In this document: one piece after another, positions 22,992 through 35,779 of the stretch | Position numbering within the stretch: position 1 is the first letter of the stretch | Layout: each line of letters begins with the position of its first letter | NCBI RefSeq assembly: GCF_016545825.1 | Contig: NC_052618.1 | Location: forward strand, 11,213,398 to 11,277,397 | Direction: 5' to 3' | DNA: 64,000 nt | DNA from: Eucalyptus grandis | Lineage: Eukaryota > Streptophyta > Magnoliopsida > Myrtales > Myrtaceae | The notes under the pieces: generated by a model | What the model was told of the DNA's origin: nothing | Databases searched by the model: none | The model's input: only the letters and a program-made list of their open reading frames with translations | Made by a program: the position numbers and the translations under genes

Positions 22992-25900
22992 ATGGAGATT
23001 GCTGGGGGAGGAATTGGGGGAGGGAGGCCTACGGTCCTTTCCCCGCCGTCAGTTAAGTTGCGGCCTGTTGTTGTGGACAAAGTCAGTTCCACTTCGGATC
23101 TGTTGAAGTCATTCGGTCCTCAAGAAGGTCCTGGAGGAGATGAGGATTCTCCTGTTCGCCCTTTGAATCAAGAAGGTCCTGGAGGAGACGAGGATTCTCC
23201 TGTTCGCCCTTTGAATCAAGAAGGTCCTGGAGGAGACGAGGATTCTCCTGTTCGCCCTTTGAATAAAGAGGATTGGTCGGATGGAGATGACGAGAAGGTT
23301 AGTGAAAGAAGCACTTCGCAAGGTATGGATGATTGGCACTCTTGTTTGTCAACTTCTTTAAGAGATGAGGAGTGTGATGATAAGGATGACGTGGGGAACA
23401 CCCTCCCTGCCAGTGGGAGTAAGGATGATGCGGGGAACACCCTCTCTGCCAGTCGGAGTTTCATACAAAGGATCACTTCATGGGACAAGGGCCTATTTTT
23501 GGGAAGTGGGTCGTTTGGAAGTGTCTATGAAGGCTTCTGCCAGTAAGATTCCTTTGCTTTTCTCTTTATAATCAGTGATTTACTCGCTGTACGCATTTTG
23601 TGGGGAAAATTGCAGTTGCTGTTCTCCCATTGTGATGTCATTTGAAGCTTTTTATGGCACTTCTGAGCACTGCTGTGGTTAGAATTAGGAACAATTGAGC
23701 TAGTCGTAACATGTTATCATTTGGTTGACGTAACGCTCATTTAAACAGACATCACAAACGTTTACCCAACTGCTTAAAGTGTTTGATCTTCATATTTGGA
23801 ATTGGAGTTCTAGCATGATTGGTATGACACTTGTTAAAGACCATTCTTGATTATTGAATGTATTGATGAAGTAAAGATCTAATATTTCAAAAATTGGGTA
23901 TATTTAGTTCTCCATTGTTTTTCTGCAACTTTACTAGCTTGAATAGCATGCGATTCTTTTTTCTTTTTTTCCTTTTGACGAATGGATAGTGTGATAAATC
24001 AGCATGTATGGGAAATATGCTTCAGAAACCATTTGATGATTCTAAATTCAAATGCTGAAAGCTAAGGAACTATTTTAGTGATATTGATGAGAATAGCTTT
24101 TTTTTTTTTTTTCTCCTCTCTTTTTCTTTATAAGAATTGGTATTTATGTTATATTTGTCTCTCTCGTGCTTCTCTGTTTCCACAGTGATGGATTCTTTGT
24201 GGTTATAAAGGAGGTTTCCTTGTTAGATCAAGGAAGCCAAGGCAAGCAGAGATTATTGCAGCTTGAGCAGGTAATTGCCTGTTTCTTTCTGTATCTTGTG
24301 AACTGGCCCTTAGGCATTACTATTTGAGTTACTCGTTCTTATAACTGCCAAGCTGATGTATATGCTAAAGTATTTATAAGAGTGCCGTATATACCACCAT
24401 AAATCTGGTGTGAGTTCAATAGATGTTCTTTTCTCTTCCTTTCTAATGATACTGTCCTTTCTTTTCAGGAAATTTCTCTTTTTAGTCAGTTTGAACATGA
24501 GAACTTAGTGCAATACTTTGGCACAGACAAGGTGTGGTTCCTCCTTATTAAGTTTCTTTCTGCACTATCTTTCATTTTGGCATCAATTATGTTATCGCTG
24601 AACAAAATATTTAGGGGAACATGGCTGTGATTGCAGCCACAATATAGTGGTAGGTTCATAACCACTGCATATATTAGCTGCAATTATCCTTGAATAAGCT
24701 CACAGCTGTTGCGGCTTTTTAGCTGTTACAGCCACTCGCAACAGAGACAGACATTTTAGGTCCCCCTCTCACCACAAAAAAAGTTTGTGATGAATTGACT
24801 ATTACCCGCAATAGTAATTATATGAGTGAAGGAAATATGTAGAGTAGATGTCAGTTTATGAAAATTCTCTCTCTCTCTATGAAAGTAAATTTTTTCCTCC
24901 TTTTGAAAGAGAGCCTCTCTTGTAATCAATCAACCCTTTGTTTTCTGGAAGTGGATGATTTACAAAATAGCTTTCTGGCAAACTGAAGATTCAGGTCAAA
25001 CTCTTGGGTTTAATAAAAAGGAATCCGACACTTTCTGGCAAATGGCAGCCCCGACTAATAGAACAAAAGGGGGAAAAGGATAAGAAAGCGAAGTCATTTA
25101 ATCTTCAAGTATCCTCTGATGGTCCACATGACTAATTTCCAACCATTTCTCCCTTGTCTATAACTGGTCGTGGCTGTGGTAACGACAATGGAGTTCCTCC
25201 ACTAGCTGATTTTCTCCATCTATTCTTGTCCAGTGTGTCATTTAGTTCCACTCATCCTTGTGCAACATCATATAGTTCTTAACCTCTATAGTAGAGGGAA
25301 CTAAAAGTGGAATTGTTGATCATGAGGGAAGTAGTTCCTGTCTTGGTGGCTTAAATGTTTTGAGTACCTTTCATTTTTTCCCTAGACATAGTTTGGCAAG
25401 AAGCATCATATTCTAAGAAAGTGCCATGACATTAGCTTCTTTTTGGAGATGAAACATGCAAAGGATTGTTGCTGTCAAAAAAATGTGGTTTGTAGCCTAC
25501 AATCCACCACATTATTTTGTGAGAATGAGGGACTAATGCAATATGACCTCTTAATTCTTCCGCCGGGTGAAATGTGCAACTGTTTATGCTGACACTTCTG
25601 CAACTCAAAACCATGATTATCGCTTATTCGGTCTTGCCTTATTTTTCCTTGTTAAGTTCACAAAATTGCTTTAAAATTTTCATTTGATGCAAACTTCTAC
25701 TCAATTTACCCCCATCAAACAGATTGTCACTGAACACTGATCGGTCGTCGAGGAGGTCCTCAATACCAAAGTGCACTTTAGGAAGCGTAATCAACCTCAG
25801 GGCCTCGTCTAGGGTCCTCTTGCCTTGGTAGACCCGATTGCTGTGGGTAGGGTGTCGTCATGATCCGATGATGAGTTTGGTGTCATAAGAGGCCTAGACA

Positions 25901-28537
25901 TCTAGTACAATTAATGAAAAAAGCGCAAACATTACTGGTGTAGTATGTTTTACTTTATTTGCTATTTGGTATATTGTGGCTAATGTATCTTGTTAAAATA
26001 TCTCCTATCATTTGTTTATAAGGTTTCGATGGGCCTTATATACATGAAGCCTCCTTCTTCCTCATAACTTAATCTTTTGGGTTCTAACATTGTTTTAGAG
26101 CCATCCCTTAATTTCTTTCTGTTTGTGGCTCTCTTTTCATCAATTCTATGTGCTGTTCTCAGTTCGGTTTGCATGTGATAGGAGGTGTTAAAGTATTCCC
26201 TGTGTTTTCAATGTGCCTCATATACATGTTTGTCTTCCTCCTAATAATTTGAAATTTTTGGGTTGGACTTTTCTCTTCCAGGATGATAAGAAGCTTTACA
26301 TTTTCTTTGAGCTCATGAACAAAGGTTCACTTGCAACCATTTATCACAAATACAACTTGAGAGATTCCCAAGTCTCTGCATACACTAGGCAAATTCTAAA
26401 TGGTTTGAAGTATCTTCATGACCGGAATGTGCTCCACAGGTATAGGAGAGATGCTTTACTTTGCATGTTGTACACTTTTCATTTCTGATGGATGATTGAT
26501 TTTGATAAGGACAGAGATCCTAACCAAACAAAGTACACGGAAACTTATATAGTTTGTGCCATGGGGCACAACCTTGGTGCCTTTTGATAATACTTCTACT
26601 TATCCAAATACTTTTCTGGATTTAAGGGAGTTGTCAAATCTTTGAACCAAAATGTGGATTTATGAGAAGTAGATTTGTCGTGATAGTCAGCAAACACAAA
26701 GCAACTCTATGACCTTGTACAGCATTATCTAGCATAGACAAGATTATTTTACAATGTGAATGCTTGAAGGTGGAAATGTAAGTTTGCAATATTTTTTACT
26801 CTGAGGATGAGTATGAAAATTTTAATCTTTTATTAGTCCTACGCACAGCCATGCTGGTTTCTTAGCTTTAAGTTCCTTCATTCTGTAGGGATATCAAATG
26901 TGCTAACATACTGATTGATGCAAGTGGATCTGTGAAACTTGCAGGCTTTGGATTGGCAAAGGTATGTCTCATCAGTGAAGTGACTTCTCTCTCTCTCTCT
27001 CTCTCTCTCTCGCACGCGTGCGCTAACAACAAACGCACGTGCTCAAATACATACGCATGCACAGTGCGCATGAGCAACAAAGATGCATTTACAAAAACAT
27101 ATGTGTGCACACCTGACAAGCACACGTATACAAATGCACAAAGTGACAGGTATTATCCTTTACTTTTCTGAATATGACATATCGACTTTCTGTGTATATT
27201 CTACAGGCCTTTAGAATGAATGATGCTAAATCCTTGAACGGATCTGCTTTTTGGATGGCACCTGAGGTTTGCACTCTCTGCTGCCATTATTTTAACATAC
27301 TGTCATTATTTTAACATACTGTCATTAGCTACATTAGGCGCATATCTTTTCCATTTTTTTCATCCTTGTTGGTCGTAACTGCAGGTCGTCAATCCAAAGT
27401 TCAGAAGCTATGGGTTAGCGGCTGATATATGGAGCCTAGGGTGCACTGTTTTAGAGATGTTAACCCGCCAGCCTCCATATTCACCCTTAGAAGCAGTATG
27501 TTACTAAGCAACCTTCTATTTATGTTTTATATGCTTGAGATCCATATTTTGCCAGAATAACTAACTAGTTGCAGCTCTTTTGTTATTGCTGCTTTTTGTC
27601 TGAGCTAGCTTAGTTGAGTGCATGTCTTGACGAGTGCATTAGGCCGTCATTGTAAGAAAACAAAATGACTAAGAGCATTACTTAGAAAGGAGAGGACAGA
27701 GAATTCAATGATAATTATCAAGAGTATGGTTGTGGCAAGAGGATATGCATAGTATTTATGGCCAATGGTTGCTTCGGATTCTGGAGCAAACGGTTATCTA
27801 ACATTGTATGAAAACTCAGTTGAATAGTTGAATCTTGACTCTCTTTCAAGTAATTTGGCATTGTTGTTGAATGCTTGTAATTACTAGTACAAGTTTACAG
27901 TGTACGGTGGCATGTGCTTGTATAATCGCATATTGTACATATGTAAACAGCATCCCGCCAAATGAGGGGTGCACATATGACCCCACCATTCAGTCTCAAC
28001 AATCTCTCGATCTTTCACTGTCACATGGTACTTGAGCAACTAAGAGAGCCATCTATGCTCCAGTCCTGAGAGCAGCACTGATATCGATTGCTTCGTGGTC
28101 CCTGCTGTGTAGTCAACAATCTCTCGATTTGTCACTCGCCTTCATCAACCATGGTGTTTCTCATTGCCTTCGAGTGTTGACCCTTCGCTGCTCTTCCCTG
28201 ATCATTGACCTAAATGGCTGTCTTCTCTACTAGGATTAGTTACTTTGGATATGGAAGTTCGTGAATTTTCAATTTGGCTATCTTCCCAGCTGTCATGTGT
28301 TAGTTCCCCTCGGATTTATGATTAACTCAAGCCTCTACTACGTTTTCTTTCTTATTGTGGCAGATGCAAGCATTGTTTAGAATTGGCAGAGGCGAACCTC
28401 CTCCAGTTCCTGATTCTTTATCAAGAGACGCTCGAGACTTAATTCTTAGATGCTTGCAAGTAAACCCGAATAATCGGCCTTCTGCAGCGCAGTTGCTAGA
28501 CCATCCCTTTGTGAGGAAGCCACCTACACTTACTTAA
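22992..28537 (+). CDS. MEKK1-like MAP kinase kinase kinase, gene A, probable pseudokinase (GFG instead of DFG)
   Basis: Deduced exons: 22992-23542, 24186-24270, 24469-24531, 26282-26439, 26889-26961, 27207-27266, 27385-27495 and 28364-28537, all with GT-AG introns. They give 424 codons plus stop. Residues 1-165 are an acidic, low-complexity N-terminus with three tandem 16-residue units. The kinase domain follows: glycine loop GSGSFGSV at about 171-178, VIK lysine 192, helix C glutamate about 213, HRDIKCAN from 285, and WMAPE ending at 330. At 305-307 the DFG motif reads GFG (codon GGC at 26944-26946; gene B has GAC), so the magnesium-binding aspartate is absent. Family members phosphorylate MAPK kinases in stress and defence signalling. 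Arabidopsis MEKK1 has a much longer N-terminus. The frame is otherwise fully intact, so the gene may be expressed as a catalytically weak or regulatory protein. It lies downstream of pseudogene A with a MITE in its promoter. Confidence 0.85.
23121..23264 (+). repeat. Three tandem 48-base units in exon 1 of gene A
   Basis: Units at 23121-23168, 23169-23216 and 23217-23264 each encode [16 protein letters not shown]. They are identical in protein and nearly so in DNA (one T/C difference, in the GAT/GAC codon). Gene B has one unit at about 43278-43325. The array therefore expanded or contracted after the genes duplicated, without disturbing the frame. Confidence 0.95.
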
Positions 28538-30170
28538 TCTTGTTTTGCTTCACTTCGTTTCAACAACATATGGTCAGAGGGTTTTGCTAGGCCATCCCTT
28601 TTTAGTTCATTGCTGTGAAGGTAATTTTTACTCTGTTTGTATTTTTGTTGTTAGACTGCTAGTCTTTCTTTTAGGCTAATGGCAAGATACCACATTTCTA
28701 CTGTTCACTTCAAGCCTACCTATTCAACTTTTAGCAGTCTGCACTAAACTTTTAACTCAAATCTGGAATATAACAAATTTATAATAAAAGAATAAGTTTC
28801 GTATGCTTCAATATAGCTATATTCATAACATAAATATCCATACAAAAATATCATAAACAAGTATCTATGGTCCAATTAATTAATCAATCTTGTCAAAATC
28901 ATACGTCAATGATCCATTCTATTGATAAGTTTGTATTGCATCATACGTCAATAGTCTATTCCATTAGCCAATTTTGTGTTTAAATATCAACCATTGTCAC
29001 ACAAAACACCCAATGACAAGGCGACCATCTCCCCTCTTGACAAAGTCTCCACCTATATTGCGGATGGCTAGTCCACAAGGATATCTATCCTAAACTACTA
29101 TGCGTGTGCTCATAAGCACCTCAATGGACTCATAGCGATATTAAACATCAACATCAATCTACAACCTCCTCCATACCTGGCAATGCCTACGACCAAATAA
29201 TGAGTGACTAAACAAGTGAACGAACTTGTGATCTTAACAACTAAACAAGAATCAACGTTAAAACCAAATAAAACCCTACCTCAACTACAAAACGGCTAAA
29301 CTATGCCTAAACGCCAACAAAATGACTTTTATGCGGTAACAAACTGCTTAGTCAAAGCGATTACTCAAACTTAACGATGCAAAACTTGAACGCGAACCCC
29401 AAAATTTTACTCTGACTAGGCCGTTGCTTCAAATCAACCTCCATCAAACCCCACAACTCTAAAACAACATAATCTACCATTTCCATAAAATTCCATGACT
29501 CAGCATCTCAAAAATTAGACCCACAGCTCAAATCTCACAAAACTTAAAATATGTGACCTCACTCTGAGAAATTACTTTGACCAGAAGAAGAGGTGTACGA
29601 ACACTTATTGGGCGTTGTGATACGGAGTCAAATTGGCTTGGCCAGGTCTCCTTAATAGATACGCATAAAATCTTCTTTTCCCATTTTCTTGTTTTTCTTT
29701 TTTTTTTCTCTCCCTCCTTTCCCTGTTTTGGGTCGGGGGAGCTCTCGGTCTTCTTTTAAACCGAGCGCTCACTTACGACTTCGTTGACCGAGTCAACAAT
29801 TTCTTTGTTATGTTTTTTTTTTTACATTACCCTTTTTTTGACTTTTCGAATCCATATTTTACGCTAAGAGGGGCATATCTGCTCCAGTCCTGAGAGCAGC
29901 ACTGATATTGACTGCTTCGTGGTCCCTGCTGCGTCATTTCATGGTGCGGTTGTCCTCTGATTTGTCACTAGGCTTCGACAGCCATCGTGTTTCCCTAATT
30001 GCCTTCGAGTGTTGACCCTTCGCTGCTCTTCTCTGATCGTCGGCCAAAATGGCTGTTTTCTCTACTAGGATTAGTTACTTTGGATACGGAAAAGTTTCGC
30101 TCGCTCGTTTCGCGAAAATATTACATTTGTAATAATATTTTCTAAAAATATTAAAAAATGATAATATTTT
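28538..30170 (+). other. Gene A downstream region: 3' flank, TE-derived block and duplicated intron-7 piece
   Basis: 28538-28758 is the gene's 3' flank. About 28759-29867 matches 51040-52300 downstream of gene B; it is non-coding in both and probably retroelement-derived, and a roughly 650-base segment present after gene B is missing here. About 29868-30085 repeats intron 7 of the genes themselves (compare 28035-28250: tgcttcgtggtccctgctg and gccttcgagtgttgaccc). About 30086-30170 starts an AT-rich DNA element that continues at 36873. No gene is supported. Confidence 0.55.
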
Positions 30171-30385
30171 GGGAAAATCTCAAATAAGGATCCAAAGTGA
30201 GCCTATTTTCTCAAATAATGACCCAAAAATAATCGTTGTCCCAAATAAGGATCTGAAGTGGCTAATAAGTCTCAAATAAGGACCTGAACCCCACCAGCCG
30301 GCGAGCGTGTAATATTTCCGGTGGCCGGAGTATGGGCAATTTTGTCCACAAAAAATATTAATAGAATTTGACAAACCCTAAAAAC
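30171..30385 (+). repeat. Left terminal inverted repeat of the MULE
   Basis: It aligns with the complement of 36650-36863 along nearly its whole length. Blocks in order include gatccaaagtgagc, ttgtcccaaataaggatctg, caccagccggcgagcgtg and gacaaaccctaaaa. Confidence 0.85.
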
Positions 30386-30784
30386 AAACCCCCAAACTCT
30401 TCATGTCTTTTGACCTAAAAAAAACCTCTTCACGTTCTCCTTTCTTCTTCTCTTCATCTTCTCCGTTCTTTGTCCTCTTTTGCTTGGAGCACTGAAATTT
30501 TCTATTAATGGAACACGAATTGAAACACAAAACAAAATCCCTACCTTCGTTTTTTCACATCTTCTTCTTTTGTTTTCTGTCTTCGTTTCTTTCCAACGAA
30601 GAAAAAAAAATCTCGAGTAAAGCCATCTTTTTGTTATTGAGACACTCGTGTGTAACACAAGGATCTCGATTCTTCATTATCCTTTCCTAGCTTTGCCATA
30701 CACTTTGATTCACACTCCGTTTCGTTCAAATTGGTGCAATCGATCCTTCGTTCGTTCAAAGTGGTTGTAACTTGTCGAAGCAAC

Positions 30785-33532
30785 ATGTCGACAAGGCGCG
30801 GGCATGTGGTGGAATATCACACAGATGGCAGTGAGGATGGTGATGGTAGGACGAATTCTTTTGTTTTATGGTGTTCTTTTTGCTTGTTTTGTTGGATTTC
30901 TGAGTTTATGTCTCTTTTGTCCGACAAAATGCATATGAGTTGTGTCCACGATGGATTTCTAATTAGATATTACTGCTGTTGGGGTCCTACATGTTGCGAT
31001 GGTGGTCCCTGTTTTGCGATTTTTTTATACTTTCTTTTTGTCTTTTTCTGGTTTATATTTTGTCGTTGATGGTTGGAACTCACGGCCTGTCATGGAATTT
31101 AAAAGCCCACATAGATTCTCATAGGGAAAGTAGATAGACATTTAAAAAAAAAAAGCTATAATTACTTTGATATGGGTACTCTGATAGAAAGTATTTAGAG
31201 GACGAAATTTGGTGGAAACACGTTGAGACAAAATCAATTTGAGTCTATGTGCACATGAGTTTACAGTCGAGCATGAGGGCATCTTGTTTCCAATAATTTT
31301 TGTGCGCACTACTTATTAGGAACTGGAGGTGTCTTGTTTTCTGCATTTTTGGTGCACTGGATGTAACTTCTAAAGCAGCAATTTGTTAGATTACTTGTTA
31401 GAAGTTCCTTCTTCTCAAGTTATTAATATGAAGACTATTTAATCTTTGTGTCAAGATGCATTGCAATTAAGTCTTCTTTATAGGATTGTGTTTTCAGCCT
31501 TGTTTGTTGAACGAGAAAGAGAGAATTCAGACAAAAGTTGAGTCGACTAAACTTAGTAGTCGTTTCCATAATTTTCAAGCCGATAACATATGAGCCTAAG
31601 AAATGCTTTGAATGGGATCAGTTTTCTTTTCCTTATGGTATATATCTCTAAGTTTGGTTCTCGGGTCACCGTGGTTGGCTCGCCTAGGGTGAAATTTATG
31701 GCAACATCGAAAACATTTTAACTCCATAATGCACAATATTTTGACAAACGGTATCCAATAAAAGAGTGGTATATAGTCACTAGTGTGCCTAGTTTTCTTT
31801 CATTAATCAAAGCATGGTACAATTTTATTGCAATTGTTTACTATTTTTGTTTTGTTTTTTCCTGGTGTACGTTTTGCATGGAAATATATTGACTTTATTT
31901 TTGCTTCATTTTGCACCAGTTGAGGGATGTGAAGAACTAAACTATTCAATATATGATGGTGGGTATGATGGCGTTGCTAGAGAAGATGGGTTCGCCTTTG
32001 TTGATCTTGACGAGTTATACATGAGAAATGTAAGTTGTGCTAACAGTGATGGTTCAATGGAGAGGGATATGGAGGTTGGAGACATCAGTCAGTATGTAGA
32101 TGTGTTAGCCGACAATGTAGATTTCTTGAATATGAATGGCGAAAATGAGTATACACATCCCGAGTTTAATGCTGAGGTTGATATGGAAAATCCTGTCTTC
32201 AAGTTAGGAATGTGCTTTAGCAATGCTAAGGAGTTTAGAAAGGCCGTTAGGAACCATGCCATAAAAAATGGGAGAAAGGTGAGGTTTGTTAAGAATACAC
32301 CTAATAAATTGAGGGCAGTGTGTTCTAATGGTTGTGATTGGCTTATATATGCTTCCAAAGTGCAAAGGGAGCATACTTTACAAGTCAAAACCTTTAACTC
32401 CATACATACATGTAATAGAGCTCTACATGTTCCTTAAATAAGCACTAAATGGTTGGCAAACAAGTACTTGTGATAGGTTGAGAAACAATCCTACATGGCC
32501 AGGTGCTTCAATGAAAAAAACAATGGAGTCTCGAGAATGTTTTAAAGTTGTCGAGGACAATGGTTTATAGAGCTAGGGCAACGGCAATGAGTATGATTAC
32601 TGGGAATGAGGAAGAGCAATTTCGGATGCTTAGGAGCTATTGTCAAGCACTTCTTGATGCCAACCCGGGATCCACGTGTATAATCAAAACCGAGCAATAT
32701 CAAGACCGATACAAGTTTAAGGCAGTCTATATTTGTCTGGATGCATTAAGGAGGGGCTTTGTAGAAGGATGTAGGCACTTTGTAGGTTTTGATGGTTGCC
32801 ATTTGTCATCAGGCTACAAGGGTATACTTCTAGCAGCGGTGGGCATAGATGGCAACAATCAAATGTATCCCTTTGCATGGGCAGTTGTCAGACAAGAAAC
32901 ATATAAGACATGGCATTGGTTTATTAGTTTGATTATAGAAGACTTGGGGATTACCGACCCTGAAAATTCAAAGTACTGGACTTTCTTATGTGACAAACAG
33001 AAGGGATTGGTGTAAGCACTAGCAAATCTAATGCCTGAAGTGAAACATAGATTTTGCTTAAGGCATCTTTATGAAAACTTCAAGCTACATCACAGAGGGG
33101 TAGAACTTAAAAAGCTCCTTTGGAAGGCTGCCATGGCGACTAGAGTATGTGATTTTGACTTGGCAATGGAAGAGCTGAAGGCAATTAATAAGAAAGCTTA
33201 TGAATGGTTGTCTCAAAGGCCTCCGGTGCAATGGAGCAAGTCCTACTTCAGGACAAGCTCAAAATGTGATATTTCATTGAATAATTGGTGTGAAAGTTTC
33301 AACAAAAGCATCATTGACGCAAGGGACAAGAAAGAAGAAAGTTGTGCAAGAGCCCGAGGGAACAAAGTTGAAGAGACAAAATACTACAATCACTTGTGGG
33401 AAATGTGGCGGCATAGGCCATAACAGGTATCATTGCAATAATCCATCAATAGTATCGATGACAGCGGCAACGACAACGGTAGCATCGGCATCTTCAGCCC
33501 TTGTAGCATCTTCAGCCCCTTTAGCCCATTAG
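30785..33532 (+). pseudogene. MuDR-type MULE transposase, broken
   Basis: A short first exon (30785-30845, start MSTRRGHVVEYHTDGSEDGD) joins by a GT-AG intron to a long exon starting at 31920. The N-terminal MULE DNA-binding region (PVFKLGMCFSNAKEFRKAV) is at about 32190-32260. After frame breaks between 32437 and 32548 comes the transposase core, with GFDGCHLSSGYKGILLAAVG around 32780-32850, the FAWAVV block, and a CDKQKG motif near 32990. An in-frame stop lies at 33013. The RHLYENF motif near 33050-33075 follows, and NWCESFNKSI is at about 33280. A terminal CCHC knuckle (CGKCGGIGHNRYHC, about 33400-33440) lies in another frame straight after the ARDKK block, so the intervening SWIM-type segment seems deleted. 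The protein is not functional as it stands. Confidence 0.8.
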
Positions 33533-34150
33533 AATCACAACCTGAGATAGTTGAATTTCTTGCTTCAACTTTTGGTAACATCTCAAGCTCGTCAACATCT
33601 ATAGGAAGGACAAAGATGCAAGTATCCATTTACCCTTGACTTTGTCCTAGAAGTGTTCTTATTTGCACCTTACTTCTTTTGACTAATTTATTTATTTTTG
33701 ATTCAATCGTAGGTAAAGAGGAGGATGTAAGGATCTCAACTTGAAAGCAGTGGTAGATGAGCAATTTTTTTTTGGAGAAACGCAGGACCAACAACACAAT
33801 TTCTCTTCTTGTTAGTTGATGTGGATGGGTCTATTTTGGTCTATTAGGGAGCATTTTAAAGTATAAATATGTATAGGTCTACTTCGTTAGGAAGATTTCT
33901 TTCGTGGGATATTTATTTTTCCATCATATAGGCCGTGTTTCATGGTCTTCAAGGAGGACCACACATCTTGTAGTCTCGTGATTGATGTATCTAAGTTTTA
34001 TGTTCCTAATATCTATGATGCTTTTACCCTTTGCTGCATATCTATCTATTTGATAGAATTATGGAATCTATTGATATCATTTGACTCCATTTAGCGCGCT
34101 GGAAACACGACTTCCTTGTTGCTTGAACTTTGGCTAAACTGGGTTCCCAA
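33533..34150 (+). other. MULE interior 3' of the transposase
   Basis: AT-rich sequence with no recognised gene. It probably holds the former 3' untranslated region of the transposase. Confidence 0.5.
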
Positions 34151-34420
34151 ACTCAAATTGAAGTAATACCCTTGGCTATGTTTTTCCAAGTTAGAAATAC
34201 CATTATGTTCTTAGAGAATAAGTCGAAGCTCATTAGTCCAACTCAAATTGAAGTAATACCCCTGGCTATGTTTTTCCAAGTTAGAAATACCATTATGTTC
34301 TTAGAGAATAAGTTGAAGCTCATTAGTCCAACTCAAATTGAAGTAATACCCCTGGCTATGTTTTTCCAAGTTAGAAATACCATTATGTTCTTAGAGAATA
34401 AGTCGAAGCTCATTAGTCCA
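34151..34420. repeat. Three tandem 90-base repeats inside the MULE
   Basis: Units begin at 34151, 34241 and 34331, each opening actcaaattgaagtaatacc. They are nearly identical (for example cttggc versus cctggc, and agtcg versus agttg). The period is a multiple of three and one frame is open across all three, but no domain is recognised and it is not called a gene. Confidence 0.9.
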
Positions 34421-34824
34421 TGGACGTCAATTTCTCTGCCCACTGAACTTGATCTGTCAATGGCCATTTAGACATCACGTCCAAGCTTTAGACAACATAA
34501 TTTTGCACCTTTTTCATTTTTTCGTACATCCCTTGCATCATGTATGAAATCAAAGCCTTGCATGATAATCATTTAATTGTAGAATATAGACTATGTCACT
34601 AGACTGGGCTGTTTCGGGGAATCTTTTGATATTAATGCTTCATCAACTTATCATATAAGACTCATCACCGTAGCAGAAATAAACTTCTCTGTCCATTGAA
34701 GCCCAAGGAAATGCAAGTGTACAACTTGAGTTTCTCAGTTAACATGTTCTCATGGTGCAATAAGGAAAGAGAGAATTACAAATTTCCATCTTTACAGTAT
34801 CCTTTTTAGTTTCACATAGGGAGA

Positions 34825-35206
34825 TCACGATACAGACTTTCTTGACATCAAAATTTGTATCTGCAGCAGCACTTCTACATCATAATTGATTTTGTACCAC
34901 ACTAATCCATGATTTGTCCCTCTGTTCTTGTACTTCATTGCCATTTTCTCGAACTCGATTGTAGGAAATTGCTTTGCATACTCCTCAACATCGTGGCGAA
35001 GTTTAGGACCCAATTGTAGCAATCTTTGATTGAAAGTGAGGGGAAGACCTCATTGTGGCCAAGAAGTCCTTCAACTTTGTTCTTGCTAGACAATTTTTTT
35101 TAACATCGAATAAAGAAAGCGTGAACAAAAAAGAGGAAGCAGTAGAAAAAAAAGCATTAAGCATGCTTGAATGCAAGAGGTGATTTGAACCATCTATAAT
35201 TGGCAA
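34825..35206 (-). other. Unidentified minus-strand coding-like stretch in the MULE
   Basis: Two overlapping minus-strand frames (translations containing [18 protein letters not shown] and [20 protein letters not shown]) look more protein-like in composition than the surroundings. A frame change lies between them near 35010. I do not recognise the family. Given the captured ATP synthase fragment further right, this may be a second captured host fragment, but that is inference. Confidence 0.25.
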
Positions 35207-35779
35207 ACAAAAAAATGAATTTGGTAGAATAATTCATCTTTGGTTATGACCTTGATTTTCACTACCCAAGCGACGACAAGCATCAAAGAACTCACTACTT
35301 CCACAAAGTCCTCTTTGACAAGAAAGCAACAAGATGGACAAATTTATAAGTAACCAACATAAAAACCCTGAATATGAAAGCACAATCTAGTCCACAAGAA
35401 GCCTCTACCATCAGGAACCATGGCGGATACATCTCGTGCAACATAGCAATATGAATAGATTCCATCACATTTTCAACTCTGGAACCATCAATTCCTTACA
35501 GAGATTTGAAAGCAAAAAAGAGGGATAAATTGATTCCTATTTTTGATGGGTTAACGGTAGTACAATTAAAGTGCCTACATTACCTACAAGTAAAGGGTAG
35601 ATGAACTATAAGATTTGCGTAAGTTCTTCAAGGTATATCTAGCAGACTCGTAGAAAGGAGAGAATGTGAAGTTTTTGCATTACCTTTTTCTTCAAGTTTA
35701 CAAGAACCGAATGACTTTCAGTCCCCGAAACAAGTTCAATAAAAAAAGGAAACAGAGGTAAGAAAGTAATACAGAGTAT

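Noticed and set aside
31814..31919. Extended start of the transposase exon giving a hydrophobic N-terminus
   Set aside because: The stretch is AT-rich intron ending in a good cag acceptor at 31919. Joining from the exon at 30785-30845 keeps frame and gives the acidic start expected of MULE transposases.
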